Positions 25,879-35,158 of a stretch of 64,000 nucleotides of DNA are shown piece after piece. Source of the DNA: CAZADA01 sp964568975. Lineage in GTDB: Bacteria; Pseudomonadota; Alphaproteobacteria; Caulobacterales; Maricaulaceae. The position numbers and the translations under genes were made by a program. Under the pieces are notes generated by a model. It did not search any database, had not been told where the DNA came from, and saw only the letters and a list, made by a program, of their open reading frames with translations. The DNA lies in NCBI GenBank assembly GCA_964568975.1, contig CAZMSO010000018.1, forward strand, positions 1-64,000. The letters are read 5' to 3'. Numbering within the stretch: the stretch's first letter is position 1; each line of letters begins with the position of its first letter.

Positions 25879-27291
25879 ATGTCGGACGCCCTCACGCCTG
25901 AACCCGCGATGTTGGAGAACCGCACATTTGAGGAGCTGGCGATCGGCGACAGCGCCAGCCAAGTCCGCACGCTTGAACAAGCCGACATTGAATTGTTCGC
26001 GGCGGTGTCGGGTGATGTGAACCCCGCGCATTTGGACCGGGATTTCGCGGAGACCTCGCTCTACCACGAAGTGATCGCCCACGGCATGTGGGGCGGTGCG
26101 CTGATTTCCGCGGTGTTGGGGACAGAGCTTCCCGGTCCGGGCACGATTTATCTCGGCCAGAGCTTGCGCTTTCAAAGGCCCGTCAAAGTGGGCGACACCA
26201 TCACGACCACCGTCACAGTGAAGGACAAAGCCGACGCGAAGCGCCGCGTCACCTTGGACTGCCGGTGCGTGAACCAAGACGGAGAGGACGTGATCACGGG
26301 CGAAGCTCATGTCTTCGCGCCGTCGGAAAAAATCCGCCGCCCTCGCGCGGCCTTGCCGGAGGTATTCTTGCACGAGCGCGCGCCGCGGCTGCAAACGCTG
26401 GTGGCGCGCGCGAAAGCCTCCGGCGCGCCCTTGCGCGTGGCGGTGGTCCAACCCACGACGGCGATCGCCTGCGAGGGCGCGCTGACGGCCGCAGCGGAGG
26501 GGCTTATTGAGCCCGTCCTTGTCGGGCCTCAAGAGGCGGTGCGCGCCGCAGTGGCGCAGGCCGGCTTCACACCCGACGATTATGAGATTCACGACGCCGC
26601 GGACGCCCAAGCCGCCGCCGTCGCCGCCGTCGCCTTAGTCCGCGAAAGCCGCGCTGACGCGCTCATGAAGGGCGCGCTGCACACCGACGAAGTCATGCAC
26701 GAAGTCATCGACAAACTCCACGGCCTGCGCACTGAGCGCCGCCTCAGCCATGTCTACGTCATTGACGTTCCCGCCTACCGAAAACTTATTTATATCAGCG
26801 ACGCAGCCATCAATATTGAGCCAGATCTCGCGGCGAAGGCCGACATTATTCAAAACGCCATCGACGTCGCCCGAGCGCTCGACGTCGCGAGCCCCAAGGT
26901 CGCGATCCTCGCAGCCGTGGAGAGCGTCAATCCGCGCATGCGCTCCACGATCGAGGCCGCGGCGCTGTGCAAGATGGCTGACCGTGGACAAATCACCGGC
27001 GGCGTGTTGGACGGCCCCCTCGCCTTCGACAACGCCGTCTCGCGCGAGGCGGCGCGCGCGAAAGGCATAGTCTCCGACGTCGCGGGCGACGCCGACATCC
27101 TCATCGCGCCGGATCTTGAGGCCGGCAACATGATCGCCAAGCAGCTTGATTACCTCGCCGGCGCGGTGGCGGCGGGTCTCGTGGTCGGCGCGCGCGCGCC
27201 GATTATCCTCACCAGCCGCGCCGAGGGGGCGGTGTCGCGCTTGGCGTCCTGCGCGCTGGCGCGGCTTTACGCCAACGCCTCGCGGCCCTGA
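25879..27291 (+). CDS. bifunctional enoyl-CoA hydratase / phosphate acetyltransferase (MaoC-Pta fusion)
   Basis: A 470-residue two-domain protein. Residues about 15-150 are a MaoC hot-dog domain with FAAVSGDVNPAHLD and HGMWGGALIS. Residues about 165-470 are a phosphate acetyl/butyryl transferase domain (AVVQPTTA, ALMKGALHTDEVMH, SHVYVIDVP, AAVESVNPRMRST and GGVLDGPLAFDNA). The fusion is a known alphaproteobacterial annotation and usually comes with acetate kinase, which is absent here. GGAG lies 6 nt before ATG 25879. The Pta half may act on butyryl- or other acyl-CoAs. Confidence 0.92.
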   Translation: MSDALTPEPAMLENRTFEELAIGDSASQVRTLEQADIELFAAVSGDVNPAHLDRDFAETSLYHEVIAHGMWGGALISAVLGTELPGPGTIYLGQSLRFQRPVKVGDTITTTVTVKDKADAKRRVTLDCRCVNQDGEDVITGEAHVFAPSEKIRRPRAALPEVFLHERAPRLQTLVARAKASGAPLRVAVVQPTTAIACEGALTAAAEGLIEPVLVGPQEAVRAAVAQAGFTPDDYEIHDAADAQAAAVAAVALVRESRADALMKGALHTDEVMHEVIDKLHGLRTERRLSHVYVIDVPAYRKLIYISDAAINIEPDLAAKADIIQNAIDVARALDVASPKVAILAAVESVNPRMRSTIEAAALCKMADRGQITGGVLDGPLAFDNAVSREAARAKGIVSDVAGDADILIAPDLEAGNMIAKQLDYLAGAVAAGLVVGARAPIILTSRAEGAVSRLASCALARLYANASRP

Positions 27292-27433
27292 GGCTCGTGG
27301 CGGGAGCACGCCGCCGTCACGGTCTCCCGCATCGCCACCCCGAGCGCGCGCCGAGCATTCACAGCCCATGGCCGGCGCGTCCTCGGCTCATCGCGCGCGC
27401 GGCGCGTCAGCGCACGCCGTTAGGCGTTGCGCG

Positions 27434-28453
27434 CTAAGGGACACGCACCAGCATCTTGCCGACATTTTCGCCCGCAAACAGGTCCAAAAACGCCTGAGCG
27501 GCGTTGTCGATCCCCTCACGCACCGTTTCGCGCCAAACAACGCGCCCTTGCGCGATCCACCCCATCAACTCCGTGACATAAGCCTCCGTGAGGGCGACAT
27601 GATCGGACACGATAAAGCCCTGCACCCGCAAGCGTTTGCCGATGATCGTCGTGAGATTGGACGGCCCAGGAGGAGGCGTTTCGGCGTTGTATTGAGAGAT
27701 CATGCCGCACACGGCCACCCGCCCGAAATCGTTGAGCGTGTTCAGCGCAGCGGCCAAATGATCGCCGCCCACATTGTCGAAATAGACATCAAGCCCGTCG
27801 GGCGCGGCGTCTTGAAGCGCGCGCGTCAGCCCGTCAGCGCCCGGATGCTCACGGTAGTTGATGATCTCATCGATCCCCAATGTGTCGAGAAAAGCGAGCT
27901 TCTGCGGCCCGCCCGCCGCGCCGATCACCCGCGCGCCGAGGATCTTGCCGATTTGGCAAGCCATGGAGCCCACCGCCCCGCCAGCCGCAGAGACAAACAT
28001 AGTCTCGCCGGCTTTGAGCGCGGCGATGGTCTTCACCCCGACATACGCGGTGAGGCCCGTCATGCCCGCGATCCCCAAAAACGCTTGCGCCGGCAACGTG
28101 TCGGAGACGGGCAGCTTGCGAACCCCCGCCGCCGGCCCGGTCCACGCCTCGCGCCAGCCCTGCATGGAGAACACCCAATCGCCCGGGCGAAAGCCGTCGG
28201 CTTCGCTGCGCTCGACCACGCCGACCGCCCCGCCCTCCATCGCTGCGCCAAGCGCAAACGGCGGCACATAGCTTTTTCGGTCAATCATGCGCCCGCGCAT
28301 GTAGGGATCGACAGAAAGCCACCGATTGCGCACTTGGATTTCACCCGCGTGCGGAGCTGGGGCGGGCGCGGACACAAGGTCAAAGTGCTCCAGCTGCGGA
28401 ACGCCGACAGGACGCGCAACAAGCCGAACTTCGCGGGACGGCAACTCAGACAT
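27434..28453 (-). CDS. NADP-dependent MDR oxidoreductase (CurA/PTGR-like)
   Basis: A 339-residue medium-chain reductase without zinc ligands. N-terminal LSVDPYMRGRM and MEGGAVGVVERS, the cofactor-binding SAAGGAVGSMACQIGK, and DVYFDNVGGDHL and GKMLV near the end are typical of the prostaglandin/leukotriene reductase-CurA group, which reduces enone double bonds with NADPH. GAGGAG is upstream of ATG 28453. It is the last gene of the acyl-CoA catabolic operon, 96 bp after the quinone-reductase-like gene. Confidence 0.92.
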   Translation of the reverse strand: MSELPSREVRLVARPVGVPQLEHFDLVSAPAPAPHAGEIQVRNRWLSVDPYMRGRMIDRKSYVPPFALGAAMEGGAVGVVERSEADGFRPGDWVFSMQGWREAWTGPAAGVRKLPVSDTLPAQAFLGIAGMTGLTAYVGVKTIAALKAGETMFVSAAGGAVGSMACQIGKILGARVIGAAGGPQKLAFLDTLGIDEIINYREHPGADGLTRALQDAAPDGLDVYFDNVGGDHLAAALNTLNDFGRVAVCGMISQYNAETPPPGPSNLTTIIGKRLRVQGFIVSDHVALTEAYVTELMGWIAQGRVVWRETVREGIDNAAQAFLDLFAGENVGKMLVRVP

Positions 28454-28549
28454 GGGGAGCTCCTCAGTGGACGTACGGCCGCAACGCCGCGAGGTGAGCA
28501 ATCGCAGGGCGGCGCGGTCTTGAGGGATGCTCGGCGCGATGGACGAACG

Positions 28550-29539
28550 TCAACCCATCGTAATGACAAGCTTGCCGACCGCTTGGCGGTCCGCCAAGGC
28601 GTGAAAGCCCGCCAACGCCTCCTCCAGGCTATAGCGCGCCGAGATCACCGGCTTGATCCGCTCATTGGCGAACATCGCCTGCAATTCCGCCATGTTTTGA
28701 GCCATGCCGTCAGGATCGCGCATGCCCCACGCGCCGAAGAACACGCCCACAATCTGACAACTCTTGAGCAAGGTGAGGTTGAGCGGAATCTTGGGGATAT
28801 CGCCGGCGGCGAAGCCGACGACGAGATACCGGCCCTCCCACCGCAGAGCGCGCAGCGCCGGCTCCGCATAGGGCCCGCCGACAGGGTCGTAGACCACATC
28901 GACCCCGTCCGCGCCGGCCAGCTCCTGCGCCAGGGCGCGGGCGCGGGCCTTCACATCCTCCTCAGCGTAATTGATCACGGCGTCCGCGCCGGAAGCCCGC
29001 GCCGCCTCGAGCTTCGCCGCGCTGGAGGCCGCCGCAATGACATGCGCGCCCATGGCTTTCGCCAGCTCAACGGCCGCCAAGCCGACGCCGCCGGCGGCCC
29101 CGAGCACCAGGGCTATCTCGCCAGCTTTCAGATTCGCCCGGTTCTTCAACGCGTAGTACGATGTGCCATACGCCATGGTGAAGGCGGCCGCCGTCTCAAA
29201 ATCCATAGCATCGGGGATCGCAATCGCGGAGGCTGCTGGGATCACCGCCTTCTCGCGGAAGGCGCCCGTGAGCGTTAAGAACGCCACGCGATCGCCCACG
29301 CCCGGCCGCGTCACCCCCGCGCCCACGGCCGACACCACCCCCGCCGCCTCCTGACCCGGAACGAAAGGCTGCTGCGGCTTGAACTGATAGAGGCCTTGCA
29401 CGCACAACACGTCCGGGAAGTTCAGCCCCGCCGCCTTCACATCCACGCAGATTTCGCCAGGCCCCGGGGTCGGATCCGGCTGATCCTGCACCGTCAGGGA
29501 ATCAATCGGGCCAAAGGCCTCACACACCAACGCCCTCAT
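28550..29539 (-). CDS. NADPH:quinone oxidoreductase family protein (MDR)
   Basis: A 329-residue zinc-independent medium-chain reductase. Features are AAGLNFPDVLCVQGLYQ and FVPGQEAAGVV in the catalytic domain, VLGAAGGVGLAAVELAK for NADPH binding, VVYDPVGG, and GKLVITMG at the end. In acyl-CoA operons such proteins often serve as enoyl or crotonyl reductases, so quinones may not be the physiological substrate. The ATG overlaps the preceding acyl-CoA dehydrogenase stop (ATGA), showing coupling. Confidence 0.92.
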   Translation of the reverse strand: MRALVCEAFGPIDSLTVQDQPDPTPGPGEICVDVKAAGLNFPDVLCVQGLYQFKPQQPFVPGQEAAGVVSAVGAGVTRPGVGDRVAFLTLTGAFREKAVIPAASAIAIPDAMDFETAAAFTMAYGTSYYALKNRANLKAGEIALVLGAAGGVGLAAVELAKAMGAHVIAAASSAAKLEAARASGADAVINYAEEDVKARARALAQELAGADGVDVVYDPVGGPYAEPALRALRWEGRYLVVGFAAGDIPKIPLNLTLLKSCQIVGVFFGAWGMRDPDGMAQNMAELQAMFANERIKPVISARYSLEEALAGFHALADRQAVGKLVITMG

Positions 29540-30795
29540 GACGCCGCCGCCGGCGCGTTCGTCAGGCGCTTCAGCTCTTGACGGCCCACGACCATGCGGT
29601 GCACCGCGTCAGGACCGTCGGCGAAGCGCAAGGTGCGCAAACCTGTCCACATGGCCGCCAGCGGCGTGTCCTGGCTCACGCCTGTACCGCCATGCATTTG
29701 CATCGCCTCATCCACGACTTGCAGCGCCACGCGCGGCGCAATCACTTTGATTTGGCTGATCCATGGCGCGGCGGCGCGCGGATCGCCTTGGTCCATCACC
29801 CAAGCCGCCTTCAGGCAAAGCAGCCGCGCCTGCTCGATCGCCATGCGGCACTCCGCGATGATGTCGTAATTAGCGCCGAGCTTGGCGAGGGGCTTGCCGA
29901 ACGCTTCGCGCGCGGACGCCCGTCGGCACAAGAGCTCAAACGCCCGTTCGGCCTGGCCGATGGCGCGCATGCAATGGTGGATGCGCCCTGGCCCCAGCCG
30001 CCCTTGGGCGATCAAGAAACCCGCCCCGCGATGCATTAAGAGGGCGTCCTCGGGGATGCACACATCGGTGAAGCGAATGTGCATGTGCCCGTGGGGCGCG
30101 TCGTCATGGCCGAACACCGTCATGGGCCGGACAATCTCAATGCCCGGCGTGTCCGCCGGCACCACGAACATGGAGTGGCGCGCGTGGCGGTCGGCGTCGT
30201 CACCCTCGGTTTTGGCCATCAGGATATAGACTGTGCAGCGTGGATCGCCCGCGCCAGAGGCCCAATACTTCTCGCCATTAAGCACCCACACGCCGCCGTC
30301 GAGGCGCGCCTCGAAGGCGAGGTTCGCGGCGTCGGAGCTCGCAACGTCAGGCTCCGTCATCAGATACGCAGAGCGGATGCGCCCCTCCAGCAAATCCGGC
30401 AGCCAACGCTCTTTGTGGTGGGGCGCGCCGAAGCGTTCCAGCACCTCCATATTGCCCGTGTCGGGGGCTGAGCAATTGAACACCTCCGCGCCGAGCTGGG
30501 GCGACCAGCCCATTTCCTCCGCGAGATAGGCGTACTCCACAGTCGACAGGCCATAGCCGCGCTCGGAGTCCGTCAGCCAGAAATTCCAGAGATTGCGCGC
30601 ACGGGCTTTCGCTTTCAGGCTGTCGAGGATCTCCAACTGGCGCGGCGTGTGGGCGAAGCGCCCGCCAAACGGTCCCTCGCCGGCTTTGCCCACTTCGGCG
30701 TGAAACTCGCCCTCCAGCGGCAGAACGTCCTCGCGAACGATTTCGCGCACCGCGGCGATCAGCGGTTTCACCCGCTCCGATTGGCCCAGATCCAT
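29536..30795 (-). CDS. acyl-CoA dehydrogenase, ACAD10/ACAD11-like
   Basis: A 419-residue flavoprotein. The C-terminal segments GRIHHCMRAIGQAERAFELL, LLCLKAAWVMD, DEAMQMHGGTGVSQDTPL and LRFADGPDAVH match the pattern of the dehydrogenase domain of mammalian ACAD10/11, which handles phosphorylated 4-hydroxyacyl-CoAs. FAD and substrate motifs such as YLMTEPDVASSDAAN are intact. ATG 30795 was preferred to a TTG two codons upstream. It follows the next dehydrogenase gene by 2 bp. The APH kinase three genes upstream is the other ACAD10/11 domain. Confidence 0.93.
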   Translation of the reverse strand: MDLGQSERVKPLIAAVREIVREDVLPLEGEFHAEVGKAGEGPFGGRFAHTPRQLEILDSLKAKARARNLWNFWLTDSERGYGLSTVEYAYLAEEMGWSPQLGAEVFNCSAPDTGNMEVLERFGAPHHKERWLPDLLEGRIRSAYLMTEPDVASSDAANLAFEARLDGGVWVLNGEKYWASGAGDPRCTVYILMAKTEGDDADRHARHSMFVVPADTPGIEIVRPMTVFGHDDAPHGHMHIRFTDVCIPEDALLMHRGAGFLIAQGRLGPGRIHHCMRAIGQAERAFELLCRRASAREAFGKPLAKLGANYDIIAECRMAIEQARLLCLKAAWVMDQGDPRAAAPWISQIKVIAPRVALQVVDEAMQMHGGTGVSQDTPLAAMWTGLRTLRFADGPDAVHRMVVGRQELKRLTNAPAAAS

Positions 30796-30797
30796 GG

Positions 30798-31937
30798 TCA
30801 ATACCCCTGCATGCGCGCGAGGCGATCGAGGTGGAAACGCGCGTCGCCGAACGTCTCGCCCGCGGCTTTGATTCGTTTCAGGAAAAACCCGATCTCATAC
30901 TCGTCTGTCATGCCGACGCCGCCATGCATCTGGATCGCTTCTTGGGCGGCGAGCAGCGCGACCTCGCCGGCTTTCGCCTTCGCGGCGCTGACGAGATAGC
31001 CGGCGTGGCCCGCGTCCTCATCGAGCTGCTGGAGCGCTTTGAGCACGATCGTCTTCGTGATCTCAAGCTCGGCATAAAGGTGCGCCGCGCGGTGTTGCAG
31101 CGCTTGGAAGGAGCCGACTGGCCGGCCGAACTGAGTGCGCTCCTTCACATAAGCGACCGTGCGGCTGAACGCTTCTTGCGCCGCGCCGGAGAGCTCCGCC
31201 GCCAGACCCGCGCGACCGGCGTTCAAAGTCCGCTCAAGCAGCGGCGCGCCGAGGTCCACTTCGCCCAACACAGAATCGGCCGTCACCGTCACGCCGTCAC
31301 ACCGCACGCGCGCGGCGTTGCGGCTGTCGACCATGATCGTGCGCTCAACCTCAAGCCCCGTCGCCCCGCGCTCAACCAGGAAAAGCGTCAAACCCCCATC
31401 GTCGCCCGGCGCGCCGCTGGTGCGCGCAGCGACAATCAACGCATCGGCCACATGGGCGTCGAGCACGAAGGTTTTCTCCCCGTCCAAGCGGAAGCCATTG
31501 CCTGCGCGTTGGGCGCTGAGCGCGGTTTTCGCGGGAGCATGCTTGCGGCCCTCATCGACGGCGAGCGCAAGGATCGCCTCGCCCGCAGCGATGCGAGGCA
31601 ACCAGGCGGTCTTCTGCGTGTGTGAACCGCCGTCGGCGATGGCGGCGGCGGCCATCACCGCCGTCGTCAAAAACGGCGAGGCGGTGAGCGTGCGGCCCAT
31701 TTCCTCCGCAATCACGCCGGCCGCGACATGGCCCATTGCCACCCCGCCGTGATCCTCCGGCACAAGCACGCCGGCCCAGCCCAGCTCCGCCATCTGTCGC
31801 CACGTCTCGCGTCGGAAGCCGTCGGCGCCGCCGTCATCGCGCAGCCGCCTGAGCTGAGCGACTGGGGCATGCTCAGCCAGGAAGCCCTCCGCCGCCTCGC
31901 GCAGCATAGATTGTTCGTCAGTGAGCACGAGCGCCAT
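30798..31937 (-). CDS. acyl-CoA dehydrogenase
   Basis: A 379-residue acyl-CoA dehydrogenase of the shorter type found in pairs with a longer one. The N-terminal helical domain begins LTDEQSMLREAAEGFL. The C-terminal part has VKERTQFGRPVGSFQALQHR and EAIQMHGGVGMTDEYEIGFF. The middle FAD-contact strand is weaker (ILALAVDEG replaces the usual ALTEPxxGSD), suggesting it could be the less active half of a heteromeric FadE-type enzyme with 31976-33163. It is separated by 38 bp from that gene. Confidence 0.92.
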   Translation of the reverse strand: MALVLTDEQSMLREAAEGFLAEHAPVAQLRRLRDDGGADGFRRETWRQMAELGWAGVLVPEDHGGVAMGHVAAGVIAEEMGRTLTASPFLTTAVMAAAAIADGGSHTQKTAWLPRIAAGEAILALAVDEGRKHAPAKTALSAQRAGNGFRLDGEKTFVLDAHVADALIVAARTSGAPGDDGGLTLFLVERGATGLEVERTIMVDSRNAARVRCDGVTVTADSVLGEVDLGAPLLERTLNAGRAGLAAELSGAAQEAFSRTVAYVKERTQFGRPVGSFQALQHRAAHLYAELEITKTIVLKALQQLDEDAGHAGYLVSAAKAKAGEVALLAAQEAIQMHGGVGMTDEYEIGFFLKRIKAAGETFGDARFHLDRLARMQGY

Positions 31938-31975
31938 TGCGCGTCTCCTTTTCGCCAGGGCGTGCGCGGGCGCGG

Positions 31976-33163
31976 CTACGCCGACGGCATGTCCAGAATC
32001 CGTTTCGCGATGATGTTGAGCATCACCTCTGACGTGCCGCCCTCAATGGAGTTGGCCTTCGTGCGCAGCCAGGCGCGCGCCAGCTTGCCGTCCTGCGACG
32101 CCGCGCCCTCCCACTCCAGCCCGTCATGACCCGCGGCGGCCATCATCAGCTCGTGGCGGCGCTTGTTCAGCTCTGTGCCGTAGTATTTGAGCATGGAGGA
32201 CTTTGCGCCCATCTCGAGGCCCGCCGTTGCTTCATCGCGATAGCGCTCCATCGTCAGCATGAACGCCACTGCGTCGAGATCGGTACGCGCGACATCGCCG
32301 CGCAACACCAGATCCGCCAAAAGGCCGTTGTCGCGGCCGAGCTGTTGGACGACAGTTTCGCTTAAGAGGCGCTGGCCGCCGACCAGACCGCCGCCGCCGC
32401 CGCCAATCATGGTGCGTTCATGGGTGAGCAGATACTTCGCCACATCCCAACCGCGGTTCAGTTCGCCCACAATGTGGTCTTTCTCCCCGCGCGCATCGTC
32501 AAAAAACGTCTCGCAAAACGGCGATTTGCCGGAGATCAGCTTAATCGGCTTCGTGGTGACGCCGGGCTGGTCCATGTCAATCAGCAAAAAACTGATACCC
32601 AAATGCTTGGGTGCGTTCGGATCTGTGCGCACAAGTGTGAAGATCCAGTCCGCCTCATCGGCGTATGACGTCCAGATCTTTTGGCCATTCACCACGAAAT
32701 GATCGCCGCGGTCTTCGGCCTTAGTTTGCAGTGAGGCGAGGTCTGAGCCCGCATTCGGCTCGGAATAGCCCTGCGCCCAGCGGATCTCGCCGCGGGCGAT
32801 CGGGGGCAGAAATGTGGTCTTTTGCTCGTGCGTCCCAAACTTCAGCAAAGCTGGCGCAAGCATCCAAATGCCGAAGCTTTCCAAGGGCGAGCGGCACCCC
32901 AAGCTGCGCATCTCCTCCTTCAAGATCGTGGCTTCATCCTTAGACAAGCCGCCGCCGCCATAAGCCGTCGGCCAGGTCGGGACCGTCCAGCCGCGTTGCG
33001 CCATGCGCTCCAGCCACACCCGCTGGTCCTCGCTGCGGAACACCCACTTCTTGCCGCCCCAGCAGATGTCGTCCTCCCCGCCATCGGGCCCGCGCAGCGA
33101 GGCGGGGCAGTTGGCGTCAAGCCACGCGCGGGTCTCTGCACGAAAGGTCTCCAAATCAGCCAT
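31976..33163 (-). CDS. acyl-CoA dehydrogenase
   Basis: A 395-residue acyl-CoA dehydrogenase. Motifs are WAQGYSEPNAGSDLASLQTK (FAD/substrate), VVNGQKIWTSYADEADWIF, and RTKANSIEGGTSEVMLNIIAKRIL at the end. It belongs to the group typical of steroid, terpenoid or branched-chain degradation clusters (FadE-like). A Gly-run (GGGGGGLVGG) follows LTHERTMI. AAGGAGGAG lies upstream of ATG 33163. With the next gene it may form an alpha/beta heteromer. Confidence 0.93.
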   Translation of the reverse strand: MADLETFRAETRAWLDANCPASLRGPDGGEDDICWGGKKWVFRSEDQRVWLERMAQRGWTVPTWPTAYGGGGLSKDEATILKEEMRSLGCRSPLESFGIWMLAPALLKFGTHEQKTTFLPPIARGEIRWAQGYSEPNAGSDLASLQTKAEDRGDHFVVNGQKIWTSYADEADWIFTLVRTDPNAPKHLGISFLLIDMDQPGVTTKPIKLISGKSPFCETFFDDARGEKDHIVGELNRGWDVAKYLLTHERTMIGGGGGGLVGGQRLLSETVVQQLGRDNGLLADLVLRGDVARTDLDAVAFMLTMERYRDEATAGLEMGAKSSMLKYYGTELNKRRHELMMAAAGHDGLEWEGAASQDGKLARAWLRTKANSIEGGTSEVMLNIIAKRILDMPSA

Positions 33164-33219
33164 GGAACGCTCCTCCTTGGGCGCGTGCGGGCTCACGCGC
33201 GGTGGCGCATTGTGACGGG

Positions 33220-34311
33220 CTAAGACGCGCCATCACGAATGAGACGGCGTGCGAACGCGCCGAGGCCCTTCGCCCCTGGACCATAAGCGGCGAACACGGG
33301 GTTGGTCGTCTGTTTGTGGAAGTATCGGTAGTAGATTTGCTGGGCGATCACTGCGAGCCGAAAGACGCCAAACGCGTAATAGAAGGTGAAATCGCCAATC
33401 GCACGGCCGGTCTTTTCCCCATAATACGCAATGACTTCCGACCGGGTGAACATGCCCGGCGCGTCCGAGGGCTGCTTCTTCAAAAGCTTCAATTCATCGG
33501 GGTCGCCCGGCTCCACCCAATAGACAAGCGCCGCGCCCACATCCATCAGCGGATCCCCAAGCGCGGAAATCTCCCAATCAAGCACGGCGCGGATGTCATG
33601 GGGCTCGGTGTCGCCGATAATCATGTTGTCGATACGGAAATCGCCATGGACAACGGCGTGGCCGGCCTCCGTCGCCGGTTTGTTGGCGTCGAGCCAGGCG
33701 CGCACATCCTCGAAAGGATCGGCGTCCTCAGTCAGGGCCTTTTCATAGCGCGCGTTCCAGCCGCCGACTTGCCGCGCGACATAGCCCTCCGGCGTCCCGA
33801 AATCGCTCAAGCCCACGGCCGCGTAATCCACAGCGTGCAAGGCGATGAGCTTGTCCCACACCGCCTCGCAAAAGGCGCGCGTGCGTGCGGCGTCCCACCC
33901 CCAGCCGGCGGGGATGTCAGGGCCCAGCACGACCCCGGGCGTGCGCGCCATGACGTAGAACTCCGCGCCCAAGGGCGACGCCTCATCGCTGGCGTAATAG
34001 AGCGTCTCCGGCACGCTGGGATAAACGGGCTTCAGCGCGTTCATCACGGTGTATTCGCGGATCATCGAGTGTCCCGATTTCGGGCGCGCGCCCGTCGGGG
34101 GCCGGCGCAACACCAGATCGCGGTTCGCATAGCGCAAGAGGTAAGTGAGGTTCGACGCGCCGGAGGGAAACTGGCGCACCTCCGGCGTCCCTTCGAGCCC
34201 CGCGATCGCCGCGCGCAGCAGGCGGTCCACCGCCGCGACGTCGAAGCTGTCCTCGTCCCGGACCGGGACGCTGGGATCCGCGGCCGGCGAAAGCGACGCA
34301 GCGGCGGTCAT
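33220..34311 (-). CDS. APH-family phosphotransferase (ACAD10/11 kinase-domain-like)
   Basis: A 363-residue protein-kinase-like fold enzyme. Catalytic residues are intact: HGDFRIDN at 222-229 (Asp224 catalytic, Asn229 Mg-binding) and AVLDWE (Asp245, the DFG equivalent). N-terminal QFPSGASNLTYLL is the nucleotide loop and LVLRRPPTG contains the ATP-contact region. This subgroup matches the N-terminal domain of ACAD10/11 and the LvaA kinase of Pseudomonas, which phosphorylates 4-hydroxyacyl-CoAs; it is not an antibiotic-resistance enzyme. The start overlaps the SDR stop (ATGA). Confidence 0.9.
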   Translation of the reverse strand: MTAAASLSPAADPSVPVRDEDSFDVAAVDRLLRAAIAGLEGTPEVRQFPSGASNLTYLLRYANRDLVLRRPPTGARPKSGHSMIREYTVMNALKPVYPSVPETLYYASDEASPLGAEFYVMARTPGVVLGPDIPAGWGWDAARTRAFCEAVWDKLIALHAVDYAAVGLSDFGTPEGYVARQVGGWNARYEKALTEDADPFEDVRAWLDANKPATEAGHAVVHGDFRIDNMIIGDTEPHDIRAVLDWEISALGDPLMDVGAALVYWVEPGDPDELKLLKKQPSDAPGMFTRSEVIAYYGEKTGRAIGDFTFYYAFGVFRLAVIAQQIYYRYFHKQTTNPVFAAYGPGAKGLGAFARRLIRDGAS

Positions 34312-35078
34312 AGCGCCGCCCGGGCCAAATAGCCGCCATCGACGACCAGAGTTTGGCCAGTCATGAACGCCGCTTCATTCGACACCATATACAGAATGGC
34401 GGCGGCCATCTCACTCGGTTGGCCCGGCCGCTTGATGGAAAAACTGCGGTTCATCATGTCATTCAGCAAGTCTTTGTCCGCCATCAAGGCGGACGCGATA
34501 CGCGTGTCGGTCAAGCCTGGGCAGAGCGCGTTCACGCGAATGTTGTGATCGCCATATTCCTGGGCATAGACTTGCGTCATATTGATCAACGCGGCCTTGG
34601 TAATCGAATAAATGCCTTGCATAAAGCCGGGTTTCACACCGTTGATTGACGCGACATTGACGATCGCCCCGCCGCCCGCCTCCTTGAGCATCGGGATTGC
34701 TTTGGCTGTTAGGAAAAACGGCCCGCGCAGATTGACCGCCACTGTCTTGTCCCACGCGTCCTGCGGCGTGTCGCCCGCAAGCCCGAAATACGGATTCGTC
34801 GCGCCATTGTTGACGAGGATGTCGAGCCGCCCCTCCTCCGCACGGATCGAGGCGAGCGCGGCGTCATGATCAGCCAGCTCCCCCAAATGGAGCTTCAGCG
34901 CCCGCGCTTTGCCGCCGGCGTCGCGGATCTCGCCCGCAACCGCCTCACACACCTCGAGCTTCCGGCTTGAGCAAATCACCGTCGCGCCCTGGGCGGCGAG
35001 CAGCTTGGCCGTCTCCTCGCCAATGCCGCGGCTTGCGCCGGCGATCAGCGCCACTTTGCCTGTCAGATCAAACGGCAT
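34308..35078 (-). CDS. short-chain dehydrogenase/reductase (SDR)
   Basis: A 256-residue classical SDR. The cofactor loop is AGASRGIGEETAKLL, with NNGATNPYFG, Ser in VASINGVKPG and YSITKAALINM (catalytic Tyr-x3-Lys), and a C-terminal MTGQTLVVDGGYLA. It should oxidise or reduce a hydroxy/keto group with NAD(P). Its place in front of the APH kinase in an acyl-CoA operon suggests a hydroxyacyl substrate, as for LvaD-type SDRs. Confidence 0.93.
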   Translation of the reverse strand: MPFDLTGKVALIAGASRGIGEETAKLLAAQGATVICSSRKLEVCEAVAGEIRDAGGKARALKLHLGELADHDAALASIRAEEGRLDILVNNGATNPYFGLAGDTPQDAWDKTVAVNLRGPFFLTAKAIPMLKEAGGGAIVNVASINGVKPGFMQGIYSITKAALINMTQVYAQEYGDHNIRVNALCPGLTDTRIASALMADKDLLNDMMNRSFSIKRPGQPSEMAAAILYMVSNEAAFMTGQTLVVDGGYLARAAL

Positions 35079-35158
35079 TGCGTCTTCCCATCCCTGTCGC
35101 CGCTCGGGCGCGGTCGTGTCGTTTCACGCACACCCCGGCCGCTGCGGGCCGTTGTGTG

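Noticed and set aside
33220..34311. The APH-family gene as an aminoglycoside-resistance gene.
   Set aside because: Its motifs match the ACAD10/11-LvaA kinase group, and it is embedded in an acyl-CoA catabolic operon.
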